A stretch of DNA of 64,000 nucleotides from DALYLB01 sp033763135 (lineage in GTDB: Bacteria; Acidobacteriota; Blastocatellia; RBC074). Below, piece by piece: positions 8,222 through 16,651 of this stretch. The number at the start of each line of letters is the position of its first letter. Position 1 is the first letter of the stretch. The DNA is taken from contig JANRKY010000047.1 in assembly GCA_033763135.1 (NCBI GenBank), positions 7,059 through 71,058 on the forward strand, in the 5' to 3' direction. Below the pieces are notes generated by a model. It did not search any database. It had not been told where the DNA came from and saw nothing but the letters and a program-made list of their open reading frames with translations. The translations under genes were made by a program, and so were the position numbers.

Positions 8222-8326
8222 TCCGTTAAAGCCAGTGCGGCTCGGCGTTGTTTCTTGAGAGGCGCCGCAGTCTTCCAGGCCGATCCCATGCGGCCGGCGG
8301 CGTCCCGATGAATTCATTCGTCAGGC
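8222..8326 (+). repeat. attC-like site 7
   Basis: Centre GCTCGGCGTTGTTTCTTGAG, then GGCGCCGC (8261-8268) pairing with GCGGCGTC (8296-8303), and right end ATTCATTCG with R' GTCAGGC (8320-8326). The left R'' is not clear because the stop of the beta-lactamase gene is only seven bases away. Confidence 0.65.
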
Positions 8327-8371
8327 TCCCTTATGTTTCCGCCAATGCGGAGGCCTTCGGAGAAATGCGAT

Positions 8372-9076
8372 ATGGAGGAGATTAAACAGCGATACCTTTC
8401 GCTCCTGCCAGACCTGCCGCGATGGGTGGAGACGCGGGATCTGCTGTTGTGGGAGGGGTCCGTCGTGCTTGAGAACTCGAGTCGGAGCGGCTTCATCGTG
8501 TGGAGTGAAGAAGACGCTCTGGGGGCGGTGGTCGGCGAGCCGGATCCCGTGGTCCTTGCTCGCGCGGCGAAGGATGTATCCGAGCTGCTTGCCTTCTCCG
8601 AAAACATTATGCAGGTGAGGTCTCTTCTCCCGGGCTTCCTGGCAGAGTCTGCCACGATCTATTCCGCACCAGCGCAACTGCCGTCGTCACCAGCTCATAT
8701 CTGCCGAAAGATCGGTCAACGCGAGATTTCGTCGTTGCGGCACCTGTCTGCTGATTTGTTGGAGGAGCTGTCGGACGCGGCGGAGGACGGGAGAGCGGTT
8801 GTGGCCGCCCTTGATGGGGGGCTGCCGGTATCTTTTGCCTATGTTGCGTCGGAAACGGAGACGCTGTGGGATGTATCGATCGATACGATCGAAAGCCATC
8901 GTCGCCAGGGGTACGCGGCGGCGGCCGTCCTTTATCTTATGCGTCTTATGAGAAGGAAGCGGAAAGCTGCTGTATGGGGAGCGCTGGAAAGCAATCATGC
9001 ATCATCGAATCTGGCACGACGCCTGGGGTTTACCGAAAACGACAAACTATGGGTTCTGACTTCAAGCGGCGCCTGA
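8372..9076 (+). CDS. GNAT family N-acetyltransferase
   Basis: 234 residues from ATG 8372; an ATG 13 codons upstream (8333) is an alternative. The C-terminal 90 residues form a GNAT domain: the WDVSIDTIESHRRQGYAAAA segment contains the RRQGYA acetyl-CoA pyrophosphate loop, followed by NHASSNLARRLGF. The N-terminal 130 residues are unassigned, so acceptor specificity cannot be stated. The TGA stop is inside the R'' box of the next attC (GCCTGAC), supporting its status as a cassette gene. Confidence 0.8.
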   Translation: MEEIKQRYLSLLPDLPRWVETRDLLLWEGSVVLENSSRSGFIVWSEEDALGAVVGEPDPVVLARAAKDVSELLAFSENIMQVRSLLPGFLAESATIYSAPAQLPSSPAHICRKIGQREISSLRHLSADLLEELSDAAEDGRAVVAALDGGLPVSFAYVASETETLWDVSIDTIESHRRQGYAAAAVLYLMRLMRRKRKAAVWGALESNHASSNLARRLGFTENDKLWVLTSSGA

Positions 9077-9157
9077 CGCATGTTTTAGAGGACGCGCCGC
9101 CGTCTTCGAGGGAAACCCATTCGGGCGGCGGCGGCCTGGTCGCCTCATTCGTCAGGC
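9071..9157 (+). repeat. attC-like site 8, best-paired outer boxes
   Basis: R'' GCCTGAC (9071-9077) and R' GTCAGGC (9151-9157) are exact reverse complements, and pairing continues as GCCTGACG-ATG with CAT-CGTCAGGC with one unpaired position. Inner stem GCGCCGCC/GGGCGGCG. At 87 bp it is a compact, textbook-like attC. Confidence 0.8.
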
Positions 9158-9181
9158 TCAATGAAACCGCGGAGGATGAAA

Positions 9182-9697
9182 ATGATGGTGATCAATTACA
9201 GGGGCAAGAAATCCCGTCTTTATTTGAAGGGGGCATTATATTTGATGATTGCGGCGTTATGCCTTGTTTCGCTGATCAGCAGCGAGCTGAACAGCGCTTT
9301 TGCGAACGACAAATATAAATGTCCGCCTGGTCGTAGCCGGGTGAAGATGGAAGAGGAGTTGCGAGATAGCCTTCGCACGCTTCGCCGATCGATAGATTCA
9401 TACAAACTTGCCTGTGAACAGGGATTGATCGGCCCGATAGATCGGAAAGTCGACGACATGTGCTATCCGCCTGATTTGCAAGTGTTGGTGACGGGGATCC
9501 AGCCACCCAACGGCAAATACCGAATCCGGTTTCTTCGGCGCATTCCTGTGGATCCCATAACAGGGAAGCGTGAATGGGGATTACGGTCAATACAGGATGA
9601 TCCCCGGGCGAGCGTCTGGGGGGGAGAAAATGTATTTGACGTGTACAGCAAGAGCAATAAACGAGGCCTTGATAAAATAGCTTATAGCGAGTGGTGA
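9182..9697 (+). CDS. Secreted pseudopilin-like (GspG C-terminal-like) protein
   Basis: 171 residues; ATG 9182 is chosen because GGAGG at 9171-9175 has proper spacing to it. A hydrophobic segment at about residues 19-38 (YLMIAALCLVSLIS) ends in NSAFANDK and looks like a cleavable signal peptide. The mature part resembles the globular domain of type II secretion major pseudopilins (LRTLRRSIDSYK, YPPDLQVLVTG, RRIPVDPITGKREWGLR). The GFTLIE prepilin cleavage motif and long N-terminal helix are absent, so it cannot enter a pseudopilus in the usual way. Flanked by attC-like sites. Confidence 0.7.
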   Translation: MMVINYRGKKSRLYLKGALYLMIAALCLVSLISSELNSAFANDKYKCPPGRSRVKMEEELRDSLRTLRRSIDSYKLACEQGLIGPIDRKVDDMCYPPDLQVLVTGIQPPNGKYRIRFLRRIPVDPITGKREWGLRSIQDDPRASVWGGENVFDVYSKSNKRGLDKIAYSEW

Positions 9698-9720
9698 GCG
9701 GGAGTCGTTATAAGCAGGGA

Positions 9721-9830
9721 GCTGACTTTGCGTTCGACCGGAGTTCAGATGACGATAGAAATCGTCTCAAGGAGGGGGGAGAAGCGCCGTAAAGTCCGTG
9801 TGGCTCGGCGCAGTTTCTTCAGGGAGGGGA
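9721..9830 (+). repeat. attC-like site 9 (right end unclear)
   Basis: Left arm GCTGACT then GCGTTCGACCGGAG, hairpin GACGAT/ATCGTC (about 9750-9768), and the centre GCGCCGTAAAGTCCGTGTGG with GGCTCGGCGCAGTTTCTTCAG shared with sites 5 and 7. No GTCAGGC-like R' is visible before the next start codon. Confidence 0.55.
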
Positions 9831-9838
9831 GAAGATTG

Positions 9839-10333
9839 ATGAATTCCGTTGAGTACAGCATTCGGCCGGCGGGCGAAGAAGACCAGTTGTTTCTTTGGGA
9901 GATGCTTTATCACGCGATTTACGTGCCGGATGGGCAGGCGCCGATCCCGAGAGAGATTGTGAACCAGCCGGAGATTGCAAAGTATGTCGATCGGTGGGGA
10001 AGGGGAGAGGATCATGGCGTGGTGGCGATCGAGAATCTGACTTTGGAGCCCGTAGGGGCGGCATGGCTCAGGATTTTTCCGGTGGAGAAGAAGGGATATG
10101 GTCACGTTCGCGAAGGTATTCCGGAGCTTTCGATTGCGATATTGCCTGGGTATCGAAATCAGGGGATCGGGTCCGCATTGCTCCGGCGATTGATTGGCGA
10201 TGCGAGAGGGCGATTTTCGGCGATATCATTGAGCGTCTCGCGTGAGAATCCGGCGGTTCGGCTGTATGAGCGCTTTGGATTTGAGGCGGTCGATCAGAGC
10301 GGTTCGTCGATCACGATGCTGAAGGAGCTTTGA
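9839..10333 (+). CDS. GNAT family N-acetyltransferase
   Basis: 164 residues from ATG 9839, with GGGAGGGGAG just upstream; the longer frame reaches back through the attC. YSIRPAGEEDQLFLWEML at the N-terminus and the acetyl-CoA loop PGYRNQGIGSALLRRL, followed by NPAVRLYERFGFE, define the GNAT fold. Acceptor unknown. It is the last gene with a recognisable attC beside it and probably marks the right boundary of the cassette array. Confidence 0.85.
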   Translation: MNSVEYSIRPAGEEDQLFLWEMLYHAIYVPDGQAPIPREIVNQPEIAKYVDRWGRGEDHGVVAIENLTLEPVGAAWLRIFPVEKKGYGHVREGIPELSIAILPGYRNQGIGSALLRRLIGDARGRFSAISLSVSRENPAVRLYERFGFEAVDQSGSSITMLKEL

Positions 10334-10358
10334 AAACAGGATCGTTTTGCAGGTTGCC

Positions 10359-10970
10359 ATGACGAGTAAGGAAAAAGAGCGAATGAGGGATGGGGCAGTG
10401 ATGAGCGTCGAGTTTCGCCGAACGGGGGAGCGCCGTTACGCGGTCTCGATTGTTCGAGCGAATCATTCGCCGCTGGAGATGAATCCGGCGCCGGGGTACG
10501 ATCCGATCATGCCTCATGATCTATTGCATTTTGTGGTGGAGAGCGAACTGGGGTTGAAGCGAGGGGTCTTCGGACAAATTGCGGATGGCGGAACTGCGGG
10601 AACCTTTCGCCCGATTTCGATCATGGGCAGGAATGATCGGGAAATCGCGCGTCATCGAAGGCGGGTTGCGGCGCGTGGAGAGAAGCTGTTTGAAGAAGGA
10701 GGCAAAGAAGCGGCGTGGGCAGAAGAGGCGACCACGATCTGCCTTTCCGAATGGTTGACGCGTTCATCGGTTCCGGAGCGACGGAAGATGGCTGCGCAAC
10801 GGGTTCCCGAAATGAAACAGGGGGGAGCTTCTGGAGCGGCATCGGGTCGGAAGCCGTTGAGCAATGAGCTTCTGGCTCGGATCTGCGCCCGGCTGGACGA
10901 GTTGAGCGAGCGATGGATGAATTTGGAAGTCGGAGAGTCTTTTACGGTGACGTGGCAGGGGAAGCGTTGA
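10359..10970 (+). CDS. Conserved hypothetical protein
   Basis: 203 residues from ATG 10359 (TTG 10347 and ATG 10383 or 10401 also possible; no strong ribosome site decides). Rich in Arg and Glu, soluble, no signal peptide. The segment PGYDPIMPHDLLHFVVESE followed by GLKRGVFGQIADGGTAGTF looks like a conserved core in an unnamed family I cannot place. The C-terminal third (residues about 160-203) is helical. Twenty-five bases after the GNAT stop and on the same strand, but without an attC. Confidence 0.65.
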   Translation: MTSKEKERMRDGAVMSVEFRRTGERRYAVSIVRANHSPLEMNPAPGYDPIMPHDLLHFVVESELGLKRGVFGQIADGGTAGTFRPISIMGRNDREIARHRRRVAARGEKLFEEGGKEAAWAEEATTICLSEWLTRSSVPERRKMAAQRVPEMKQGGASGAASGRKPLSNELLARICARLDELSERWMNLEVGESFTVTWQGKR

Positions 10971-11151
10971 AGCAGCTGCCTGCAATGCGGTGTTGGTCAG
11001 AAGGAAAGGGCGAAGGAGAGGCATTCTCGAATCCGGAGGAGCCGTAGTTTGTGGGAAGAGAGTTCTTGCGGCAGCTGGGGTGAGGTTCGAAAAGGAGCGA
11101 ATGGGAGAGCAGGCGTTGGGATCGAATCTGGTTATTGAATCTGGAGGTCAT

Positions 11152-11691
11152 ATGTATCGAATTGTCGGAGCATTTTCTCTTGCGTTCGTCGCACTTTGTT
11201 TGTCGGTGACGTTGGCGTCTTGCCGAGGCAAAGGCAGCGACTCGGAAAGCGGCACGGTGCAATCGAGCGGTTCCGGGCCTGAGACCAGTTCACCGCAGAG
11301 CGCGCAGGCGGGGGCAAAGGCGGATTCAAAGGAATCGCTCAGCCCGGATGAGGTACAGGCGGTGACGGGAGTCGCGTACGAGGCGGCAAACCAACTGGCG
11401 AACTTTCCGAATATCAAGCACTGGGAGTATCAGGCCGGAGCCCATCTTGTCAGTCTGTTGATCGCCACCGGGGAGACCGGCGGCGAACGGATGAAGCAAG
11501 GCAAGCTCAGCAAACATCGCGTCATCACAGATTTTGAGGAGGAGGCGATTTGGGAGTCGATTCAGGGGAAGCTTACGGCGCGCGCTGGAGAACGCTGTGT
11601 TGAAGTGCGCATTTCGAAGTCACACGGCGACGAGGCTCAGCGTCTTGATCACGCCAAGGCTCTCGCCAAGCTTATGTTCGAGCGCCTCTGA
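11152..11691 (+). CDS. Lipoprotein of unknown function
   Basis: 179 residues from ATG 11152 with GGAGG at 11142-11146. Signal sequence of type II: a hydrophobic stretch SLAFVALCLSVTLASC with lipobox LASC near residue 25, then a Ser/Gly/Gln-rich low-complexity linker of about 45 residues and a C-terminal alpha/beta domain of 110 residues. Membrane-anchored, facing the periplasm. No family recognised. A long in-frame upstream extension (from 10990) is non-coding in appearance. Confidence 0.7.
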   Translation: MYRIVGAFSLAFVALCLSVTLASCRGKGSDSESGTVQSSGSGPETSSPQSAQAGAKADSKESLSPDEVQAVTGVAYEAANQLANFPNIKHWEYQAGAHLVSLLIATGETGGERMKQGKLSKHRVITDFEEEAIWESIQGKLTARAGERCVEVRISKSHGDEAQRLDHAKALAKLMFERL

Positions 11692-11738
11692 GCCGCATTC
11701 GGGCCTTGATCATCGCTTCGGCCAGTGCGCCTTGAAGA

Positions 11739-11830
11739 ATCGACAGGATGGACAGGATTTTTCAGGACGAACAGGATTCTCTGTTCACAATCATCCTGTA
11801 AATCCTGAAAATCCTGTTCATCCTGTCGAT
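11739..11830. repeat. ACAGGAT-word palindrome, copy 1
   Basis: Left arm (11739-11780) repeats ACAGGAT-like words; right arm (11791-11830) is its near-perfect reverse complement beginning ATCCTG. The loop is about 10 bases. It starts 47 bases after the lipoprotein stop. The same words form a second copy at 58250-58347. Confidence 0.85.
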
Positions 11831-11959
11831 ACCCGTCACTCAGGATCGGCTGGTTCCGAAGCAGCGAGCGACCGTGGCCGAAACGACGCTCAAGGCCGCG
11901 GGCGTGTCGCTGGCTTCGGCCAATGCCGACCGTATTTTTAACGATCGGATATCCTTTTT

Positions 11960-12685
11960 ATGGCGGCAGATAGCAGCGCGGAGCGGTTTGTTGAAGCGTT
12001 GAAATCATATGTTTCAGCAGCTGAGCTTGAGAAGAATCAGCGATATTTTAAAACTGGCAAGGGCGAATATGGCGAAGGCGATATTTTTATCGGGGTGCGC
12101 ATGGGGCAGGTATTCTCGCTAGCCAAGCAGTTTATTGAAATGCCGCCGGAGGAGATTGAGAAATTGCTTGAAAGCCCGATCCATGAAATAAGAGTTGGCG
12201 CGGTCAGCGTCATGGATTGGCAGGCGCGCGGCAAGAAGACGCCGGAGAGCCGAAGAAAAGAGCTTTACAACCTTTATATCAGGCGTCACGATCGAATCAA
12301 TAGCTGGGACCTGGTCGATCGGAGCGCTCCCTACGTCGTTGGCGGATATTTGTCCGACAAGCCGCGCGATATGCTGTATGCGCTGGCGCGATCGAAGGAT
12401 ATTTGGAGACGCCGCACCGCGATCGTCAGCACGTACTATTTCATCCGGCAGGGCGAGGTTGAGGATACGTTCAGCATTGCTGAGATTCTGATCAATGATG
12501 ACCAGGATTTGATCAATAAAGCGGTTGGCGGCTGGGTGCGTGAAGCGGGCAAAAAGGATCGTCAAAAACTGCTGGATTTTTTAGACAGGCATGCCGCAAC
12601 CATGCCTCGTGTGGCGTTGCGTTACGCGATTGAGCATCTGGATAAAAAGCGGCGTGATCATTATCTTCACCTGAAAAAATGCTGA
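11960..12685 (+). CDS. DNA alkylation repair protein, AlkD-like HEAT-repeat glycosylase
   Basis: 241 residues, all helical HEAT-like repeats. AlkD-family landmarks: YFKTGKGEYGEGDIFIGVRM near the N-terminus, RINSWDLVDRSAPYVVGGYL in the middle (the WDLVD Asp corresponds to the catalytic Asp of Bacillus AlkD) and NKAVGGWVREAGKKD near the end. Known AlkD enzymes excise N3- and N7-alkyl purines without base flipping, in the cytoplasm. Start ATG 11960 follows an A+T-rich stretch; no strong ribosome site. Not flanked by attC sites. Confidence 0.85.
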   Translation: MAADSSAERFVEALKSYVSAAELEKNQRYFKTGKGEYGEGDIFIGVRMGQVFSLAKQFIEMPPEEIEKLLESPIHEIRVGAVSVMDWQARGKKTPESRRKELYNLYIRRHDRINSWDLVDRSAPYVVGGYLSDKPRDMLYALARSKDIWRRRTAIVSTYYFIRQGEVEDTFSIAEILINDDQDLINKAVGGWVREAGKKDRQKLLDFLDRHAATMPRVALRYAIEHLDKKRRDHYLHLKKC

Positions 12686-12799
12686 TGCTGACGGGGATTG
12701 TGGCGTGGCGCGCGGGGAAGGCCTGGCCGCGGAGCCTGTCGGCATCGGAACAGGCGGGGGCGGGGCGACAAGACGTACGTTCCATGAGTTCCGTTTACT

Positions 12800-12864
12800 C
12801 CGGTTTTCCTCTTCATCTCGATGACGAACCTGGTCGCGTGGATTTGAAGACGGTTGTATGCCGG
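12800..12864 (-). repeat. Half copy of the terminal MITE-like repeat
   Basis: About 60 bases here (GACGAACCTGGTCGCGTGG and ATTTGAAGACGGTTGT included) align with the reverse complement of 63811-63870, the left end of the palindromic element at the window end, at roughly 80% identity by eye. Only one arm is present. The gap 12686-12889 holds nothing else recognisable. Confidence 0.65.
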
Positions 12865-12889
12865 CGGCGGACGTGAAGGAGGGGAGAGG

Positions 12890-13276
12890 ATGGCGACGAG
12901 GCGGATGGCGCTTGTCGTGCTTTCAATGGTTGTCATCGCGGTTGGGGCGGGATCGCGCTGGTTGGAGTTTGAAAGCTCATTGTTGAACAAGTACCTTGGC
13001 GATGCGCTGTATGCGGTGATGTTCTATCTGTTTCTCAGCCTCATGTGGGAGAGTGGAAGGCCGGTGGCAAAGGCGGGGCTGGTTGGGTTGCTGATGGTAT
13101 CGATCGAGTTGTTTCAATTGACGGGAATTCCGCTGACGTTGAGTCGGAGCGACAGCGTTGTGCTGCGGTATGTCGCCGTATTGCTTGGGACGGCGTTCAG
13201 CTGGCGGGATATTCTGGCGTATGGTGTGGGGATCATTGCGATCGTGAGTTATGAGAAGGCGCGATATGGGAGCTGA
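12890..13276 (+). CDS. DUF2809 family membrane protein
   Basis: 128 residues from ATG 12890 after GGAGGGGAGAGG. Four membrane segments: about residues 5-22, 36-53, 60-76 and 98-118. The pattern GSRWLE, a loop, GDALYAVMFYLF, and later YGVGIIAIVSYEK is that of DUF2809 proteins, small four-helix inner-membrane proteins of unknown function, distantly VanZ-like. The gene ends just before a bidirectional hairpin. Confidence 0.75.
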   Translation: MATRRMALVVLSMVVIAVGAGSRWLEFESSLLNKYLGDALYAVMFYLFLSLMWESGRPVAKAGLVGLLMVSIELFQLTGIPLTLSRSDSVVLRYVAVLLGTAFSWRDILAYGVGIIAIVSYEKARYGS

Positions 13277-13340
13277 TCCGTGAGCGAGTCTCGCGGGGAT
13301 GGGCGGGGGCGCGGTGAGCGCAGGTTGAGGAAGCGGAACG

Positions 13341-13372
13341 AAGGCCCGGGCGGAAGTTGCCGTCCGGGCCTT
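13341..13372. terminator. Bidirectional terminator hairpin
   Basis: AAGGCCCGGGCGG pairs with CCGTCCGGGCCTT around a 6-base loop, between the convergent DUF2809 and receptor genes. T-rich runs are weak on both sides. Confidence 0.7.
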
Positions 13373-13392
13373 CGCTGTTGTTTGGAGCCGGG

Positions 13393-15771
13393 TTATTTTC
13401 CTCCGCCGATGCGGACGCGGAGTCCCGCAGAGAAGTTCAGCCGATAGGCCGGAAAGCCGAGCACCTCTTCGTAGTTCTGATTGAGAAGATTTTCGATGCG
13501 GGCGAAGAGGCTGAGATGGGAGTTGAAGCGCCAGGCGCCGGCGATGTCGATTTTCGCGAAGCGGCGGTTATAGATGGGGTTTCCCTGAGAGTCGAAACGG
13601 GAGAAGAGGACGGGGTCGATATCGCGACGTCTTCCGAGGAAGACGCCGTCGAGACTGAGATCGAGTTTATCGCCGATCCAGGCGGCGTTGAACGAGCCGG
13701 AGTGGCGCGGGCGTCGAAGCAGGGGAAGGCCGACGTCGCGGTTGGGGACGAGAGTGAGCGTATTGAAATCGATGACGTCGGCGGCGGCTTCGAGATTGGT
13801 TCGGAGCAGCGTATAGGCGCCGCCGAACTGGAGGAAGCGTTTGGGGTGCCAGTTGGCGGTCACTTCCACGCCGGTGGCGCGTGCGCGATCGTTGTTGACG
13901 TAGTGGGTCAATCGTCCGTCGGCGAGCTTGATGGGGCCGCCGAAGGTGGACGGATTGCCGACGAAGGCGATCTGGTCCCGGAAGCGATTATCGAAATAGA
14001 CCGCCTCGATGCGGATGCGATCCTTGAGGAAGAACTGTTCGAGGCCGATGTCGGCGTTGCGCGAGCGTTCGGGGTTGAGCGCGGGATTTCCGAGAAAGAA
14101 GGGGCTTGGGCTGAAGGCTTCGATGAGGGTGGGGGCCTTGATGCCTTCGCCGTAATTGAACTTGAGTCGCGTCGGGCCGCGCCGGCTCTGGATGCCGCTT
14201 GGGCGGAGGATATAGGTGATGGCGATTTTGGGGGTGACGACGTTGCCGAATCCGACGGCGCCGTCATAGGGGGGCGAGTTCAGATCGCCGAGGACTTTCG
14301 CGAAGTTCGCGGGGAGAGTGGAGCGGTTGTTTTCGATGCGAATGCCGGCGGTGACGAAGATCCGCGGGCCGTAGGAGAATTGATCCTGGATGAAGGCGCC
14401 GAGGTTGCGGCGATCGGTGGGGACGCGGTTGCGTCCGGCGAAGCCGCTGTCGAAGACGGCTCGTTCCTGATCGTAGTCGATGCCGGCGGAGATGAAGTGG
14501 GCGTTGGGAAGGACGAAGTCGCTCTGGTAGCGAAGGCCGCGGCGGCGTTGATTGTTGCTGAAGAGAGAGGCGAAGTCGTTGAATGCGATGCCGGGGTCCG
14601 CGGGCGTATTGGGCTTTGTCAGATCCTGGGCGGCGGGGTCGAAACTGAGATAGTTGTTTCCCGAATAGACGAAGGTGAGCGTCTGGCGCCAGTAGTTCGT
14701 CGTCTGGTCTTCGAGGCGCAGGGCGGTGGCGATGCGGCGTCGTTCCGCGCGTTCGTCGGGATCGGCGAAGAGGCGGGCGGTTGCGCCGGGGGCGCCGAGG
14801 CCGGAGTTGTCGCTGCGAACGGTGGCGCGGAACTGGGTGCGGGCGGTGAAGCGATAGCCGAGATTGGCGGTGGCGACGCGGTTCTGATAGTCGTCGTTTC
14901 GGAATCGGCCGTTGGTCGCCAGGTGGGTGAAGCTGGCGGAGTAGTCGAGGTCGCCGAGGAGTCCCGAGAATCGCGCGGACTGCCGATGGAAGGCGAAGCT
15001 GCCGCCCTCGGCGGAGATTACCAGTTCCGGGGTGGTGGTGGCGCCGCGATGAGTGAAGATCTGGAGGACGCCGCTCATGGCATCGGAGCCGTAGAGGGCG
15101 CTTTGCGCGCCGCGAACGAGTTCGACGCGGGCGATGTTGTCGGTGGTCAGATCGCCGAAGTCGAATTGGCCGCCGGCGTCATTGGCGGGGACGCCGTCGA
15201 TGAGAACTTTGGTGTAATCGGATTCGCCGCCGCGGACGAAGAGGGAGGCGATTCCGCCGCGCCGGCCGGTCTGCAGGGCGATGACGCCGGGGGAGGAGCG
15301 CAGTGCGTCGAAGAGGTTGATCCGCTGGTTGCGCAGCAGGTCCGCGCCCTGGGCGACGAAGGCGCTGGCGCCGGTTTCGTTGAGGCGGGAGTCGGTGCGC
15401 GTGGCGGTCACGATGACGGCGTCTTCGATGGCGGCGACGGTCATGGCGATGACGATCTGAAATTCCTGGCCGGAGACGATACGGACCGGTTGCGGGCCGC
15501 CGCTCTGGGTGAGGGCGTCGACGTCGACGGAGAGGGAATAGGCGCCGGGTTTCAATCTTCCGAAGAAGAATTCGCCTTGTTCTCCGGACGTGGTTTCGCG
15601 GACAGCGATCTTGTTGGCGTAGAGCAGGACGATGCGGGCGTTGCGCACGGCGTTTCCGCGCGAATCGGTGACGACGCCGCGGAGCGAGCCGCGGCCGGAT
15701 TGCGCGAAGGCGGCGGCGGCGAGCAGTCCGAGGAGCAGGGCGATTGCGAGATGGTGAAAAACGGTTCTCAT
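13393..15771 (-). CDS. btuB: TonB-dependent outer-membrane receptor, BtuB-like (cobalamin)
   Basis: 792 residues. Signal peptide 1-23 ending AFAQ, then a carboxypeptidase-regulatory-like beta-sandwich (about 27-115; GVVTDSRGNAV, LKPGAYSL), a plug domain (about 120-250) with VRGGESDYTKVLIDGVP and GAQSALYGSDAMSGVLQI, and a barrel to the C-terminus. The plug motifs and organisation are of the BtuB/FepA type. The last residue is Lys, not the usual aromatic. Its place at the end of a riboswitch-led btuFCD operon makes vitamin B12 the likely ligand. A long open frame on the opposite strand (13357-15951) is a codon-bias shadow. Confidence 0.88.
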   Translation of the reverse strand: MRTVFHHLAIALLLGLLAAAAFAQSGRGSLRGVVTDSRGNAVRNARIVLLYANKIAVRETTSGEQGEFFFGRLKPGAYSLSVDVDALTQSGGPQPVRIVSGQEFQIVIAMTVAAIEDAVIVTATRTDSRLNETGASAFVAQGADLLRNQRINLFDALRSSPGVIALQTGRRGGIASLFVRGGESDYTKVLIDGVPANDAGGQFDFGDLTTDNIARVELVRGAQSALYGSDAMSGVLQIFTHRGATTTPELVISAEGGSFAFHRQSARFSGLLGDLDYSASFTHLATNGRFRNDDYQNRVATANLGYRFTARTQFRATVRSDNSGLGAPGATARLFADPDERAERRRIATALRLEDQTTNYWRQTLTFVYSGNNYLSFDPAAQDLTKPNTPADPGIAFNDFASLFSNNQRRRGLRYQSDFVLPNAHFISAGIDYDQERAVFDSGFAGRNRVPTDRRNLGAFIQDQFSYGPRIFVTAGIRIENNRSTLPANFAKVLGDLNSPPYDGAVGFGNVVTPKIAITYILRPSGIQSRRGPTRLKFNYGEGIKAPTLIEAFSPSPFFLGNPALNPERSRNADIGLEQFFLKDRIRIEAVYFDNRFRDQIAFVGNPSTFGGPIKLADGRLTHYVNNDRARATGVEVTANWHPKRFLQFGGAYTLLRTNLEAAADVIDFNTLTLVPNRDVGLPLLRRPRHSGSFNAAWIGDKLDLSLDGVFLGRRRDIDPVLFSRFDSQGNPIYNRRFAKIDIAGAWRFNSHLSLFARIENLLNQNYEEVLGFPAYRLNFSAGLRVRIGGGK

Positions 15772-15877
15772 ATTGGATTCCTTGGATCAATCGATGGAAA
15801 ACGAATCTCCGCGGCAGGATCGCGGCCCGGGTTCCTCCAATTTCCGGAGGAAAAGGCAGGCGCGATTGTGTTGCCGG

Positions 15878-16651
15878 TTACGTCGGGGGCGCCCACGAGA
15901 TGCGGGGATTGCCGGTTTGCGGATGGGCGTCCACAAGCAGCGGCAGGTTGAAGATCTCACCGAGAAGGGGGGCGGTCAGGACGTGGCGCGGAGGGCCGCA
16001 CGCGATCAGGGCGCCGTCCTGGAGCAGGGCGACGCGATCGGCGAATTCGGATGCGAGATTGATTTCGTGTGTGACGACGAGGCATCCGAACTCTTTTTCG
16101 CGGGTCAGGCGCCGAACGAATGCGAGCAGCGAGATCTGGTGCGCGATGTCCGCGTTGGCGGTCGGCTCATCGAGCAGGAGAAGGGGAGCTTCCTGCGCGA
16201 GGGCGCGCGCGAGAACGACGCGCTGGCGTTCGCCGCTCGAAAGTTGGTTGAAGGGGCGTCGGGCGAATTGGGCGGCGTCGGTTTTGACGAGGGCCTGATG
16301 CGCGATGTCGACATCGTGGGGGGAATCGAAGCCGAAGGCGCTGCCGTGGGCGAATCTGCCGGCGAGGACATATTCGAGCGCGGTCAGGGGAAAGCGAAGT
16401 TCGCCGGATTGGGCGACGAGTGCGACGCGGTGGGCGATCTCGCGTCGGGAGAAGTGGCGAAGGGGGCGGCCGTCGAGAAGGACCTCGCCGTGGGAGGGGC
16501 GAAGGAGTCCCTGGGCGAGGCCGAGAAGCGTCGATTTTCCAGCGCCGTTCGGTCCGAGCAGGGCGAGGACTTCGCCGGGGCGCAGGTCGAGGGTGATGCC
16601 ATGGAGCACTTCCTGTTCATAGCCGAAATGGACATCGCGGAGTTCAAGCAT
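15878..16651 (-). CDS. btuD: B12 (iron-siderophore type) ABC transporter ATPase
   Basis: 257 residues. Walker A GPNGAGKS at 33-40, signature LSSGERQ at 137-143, Walker B LLLLDEP at 157-163 and switch His195 in VTHE are all present, so it should hydrolyse ATP. Start overlaps the end of btuC by 8 bases, indicating translational coupling. FecCD/BtuCD-type importers pair such an ATPase with a ten-helix permease, as here. Specificity for cobalamin is inferred from the riboswitch and receptor. Confidence 0.9.
   Translation of the reverse strand: MLELRDVHFGYEQEVLHGITLDLRPGEVLALLGPNGAGKSTLLGLAQGLLRPSHGEVLLDGRPLRHFSRREIAHRVALVAQSGELRFPLTALEYVLAGRFAHGSAFGFDSPHDVDIAHQALVKTDAAQFARRPFNQLSSGERQRVVLARALAQEAPLLLLDEPTANADIAHQISLLAFVRRLTREKEFGCLVVTHEINLASEFADRVALLQDGALIACGPPRHVLTAPLLGEIFNLPLLVDAHPQTGNPRISWAPPT

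Noticed and set aside
13357..15951. 864-codon open frame on the plus strand opposite btuB
   Set aside because: Low-complexity Gly/Asp/Glu/Ala content typical of a codon-bias shadow; the minus-strand receptor has full domain homology.
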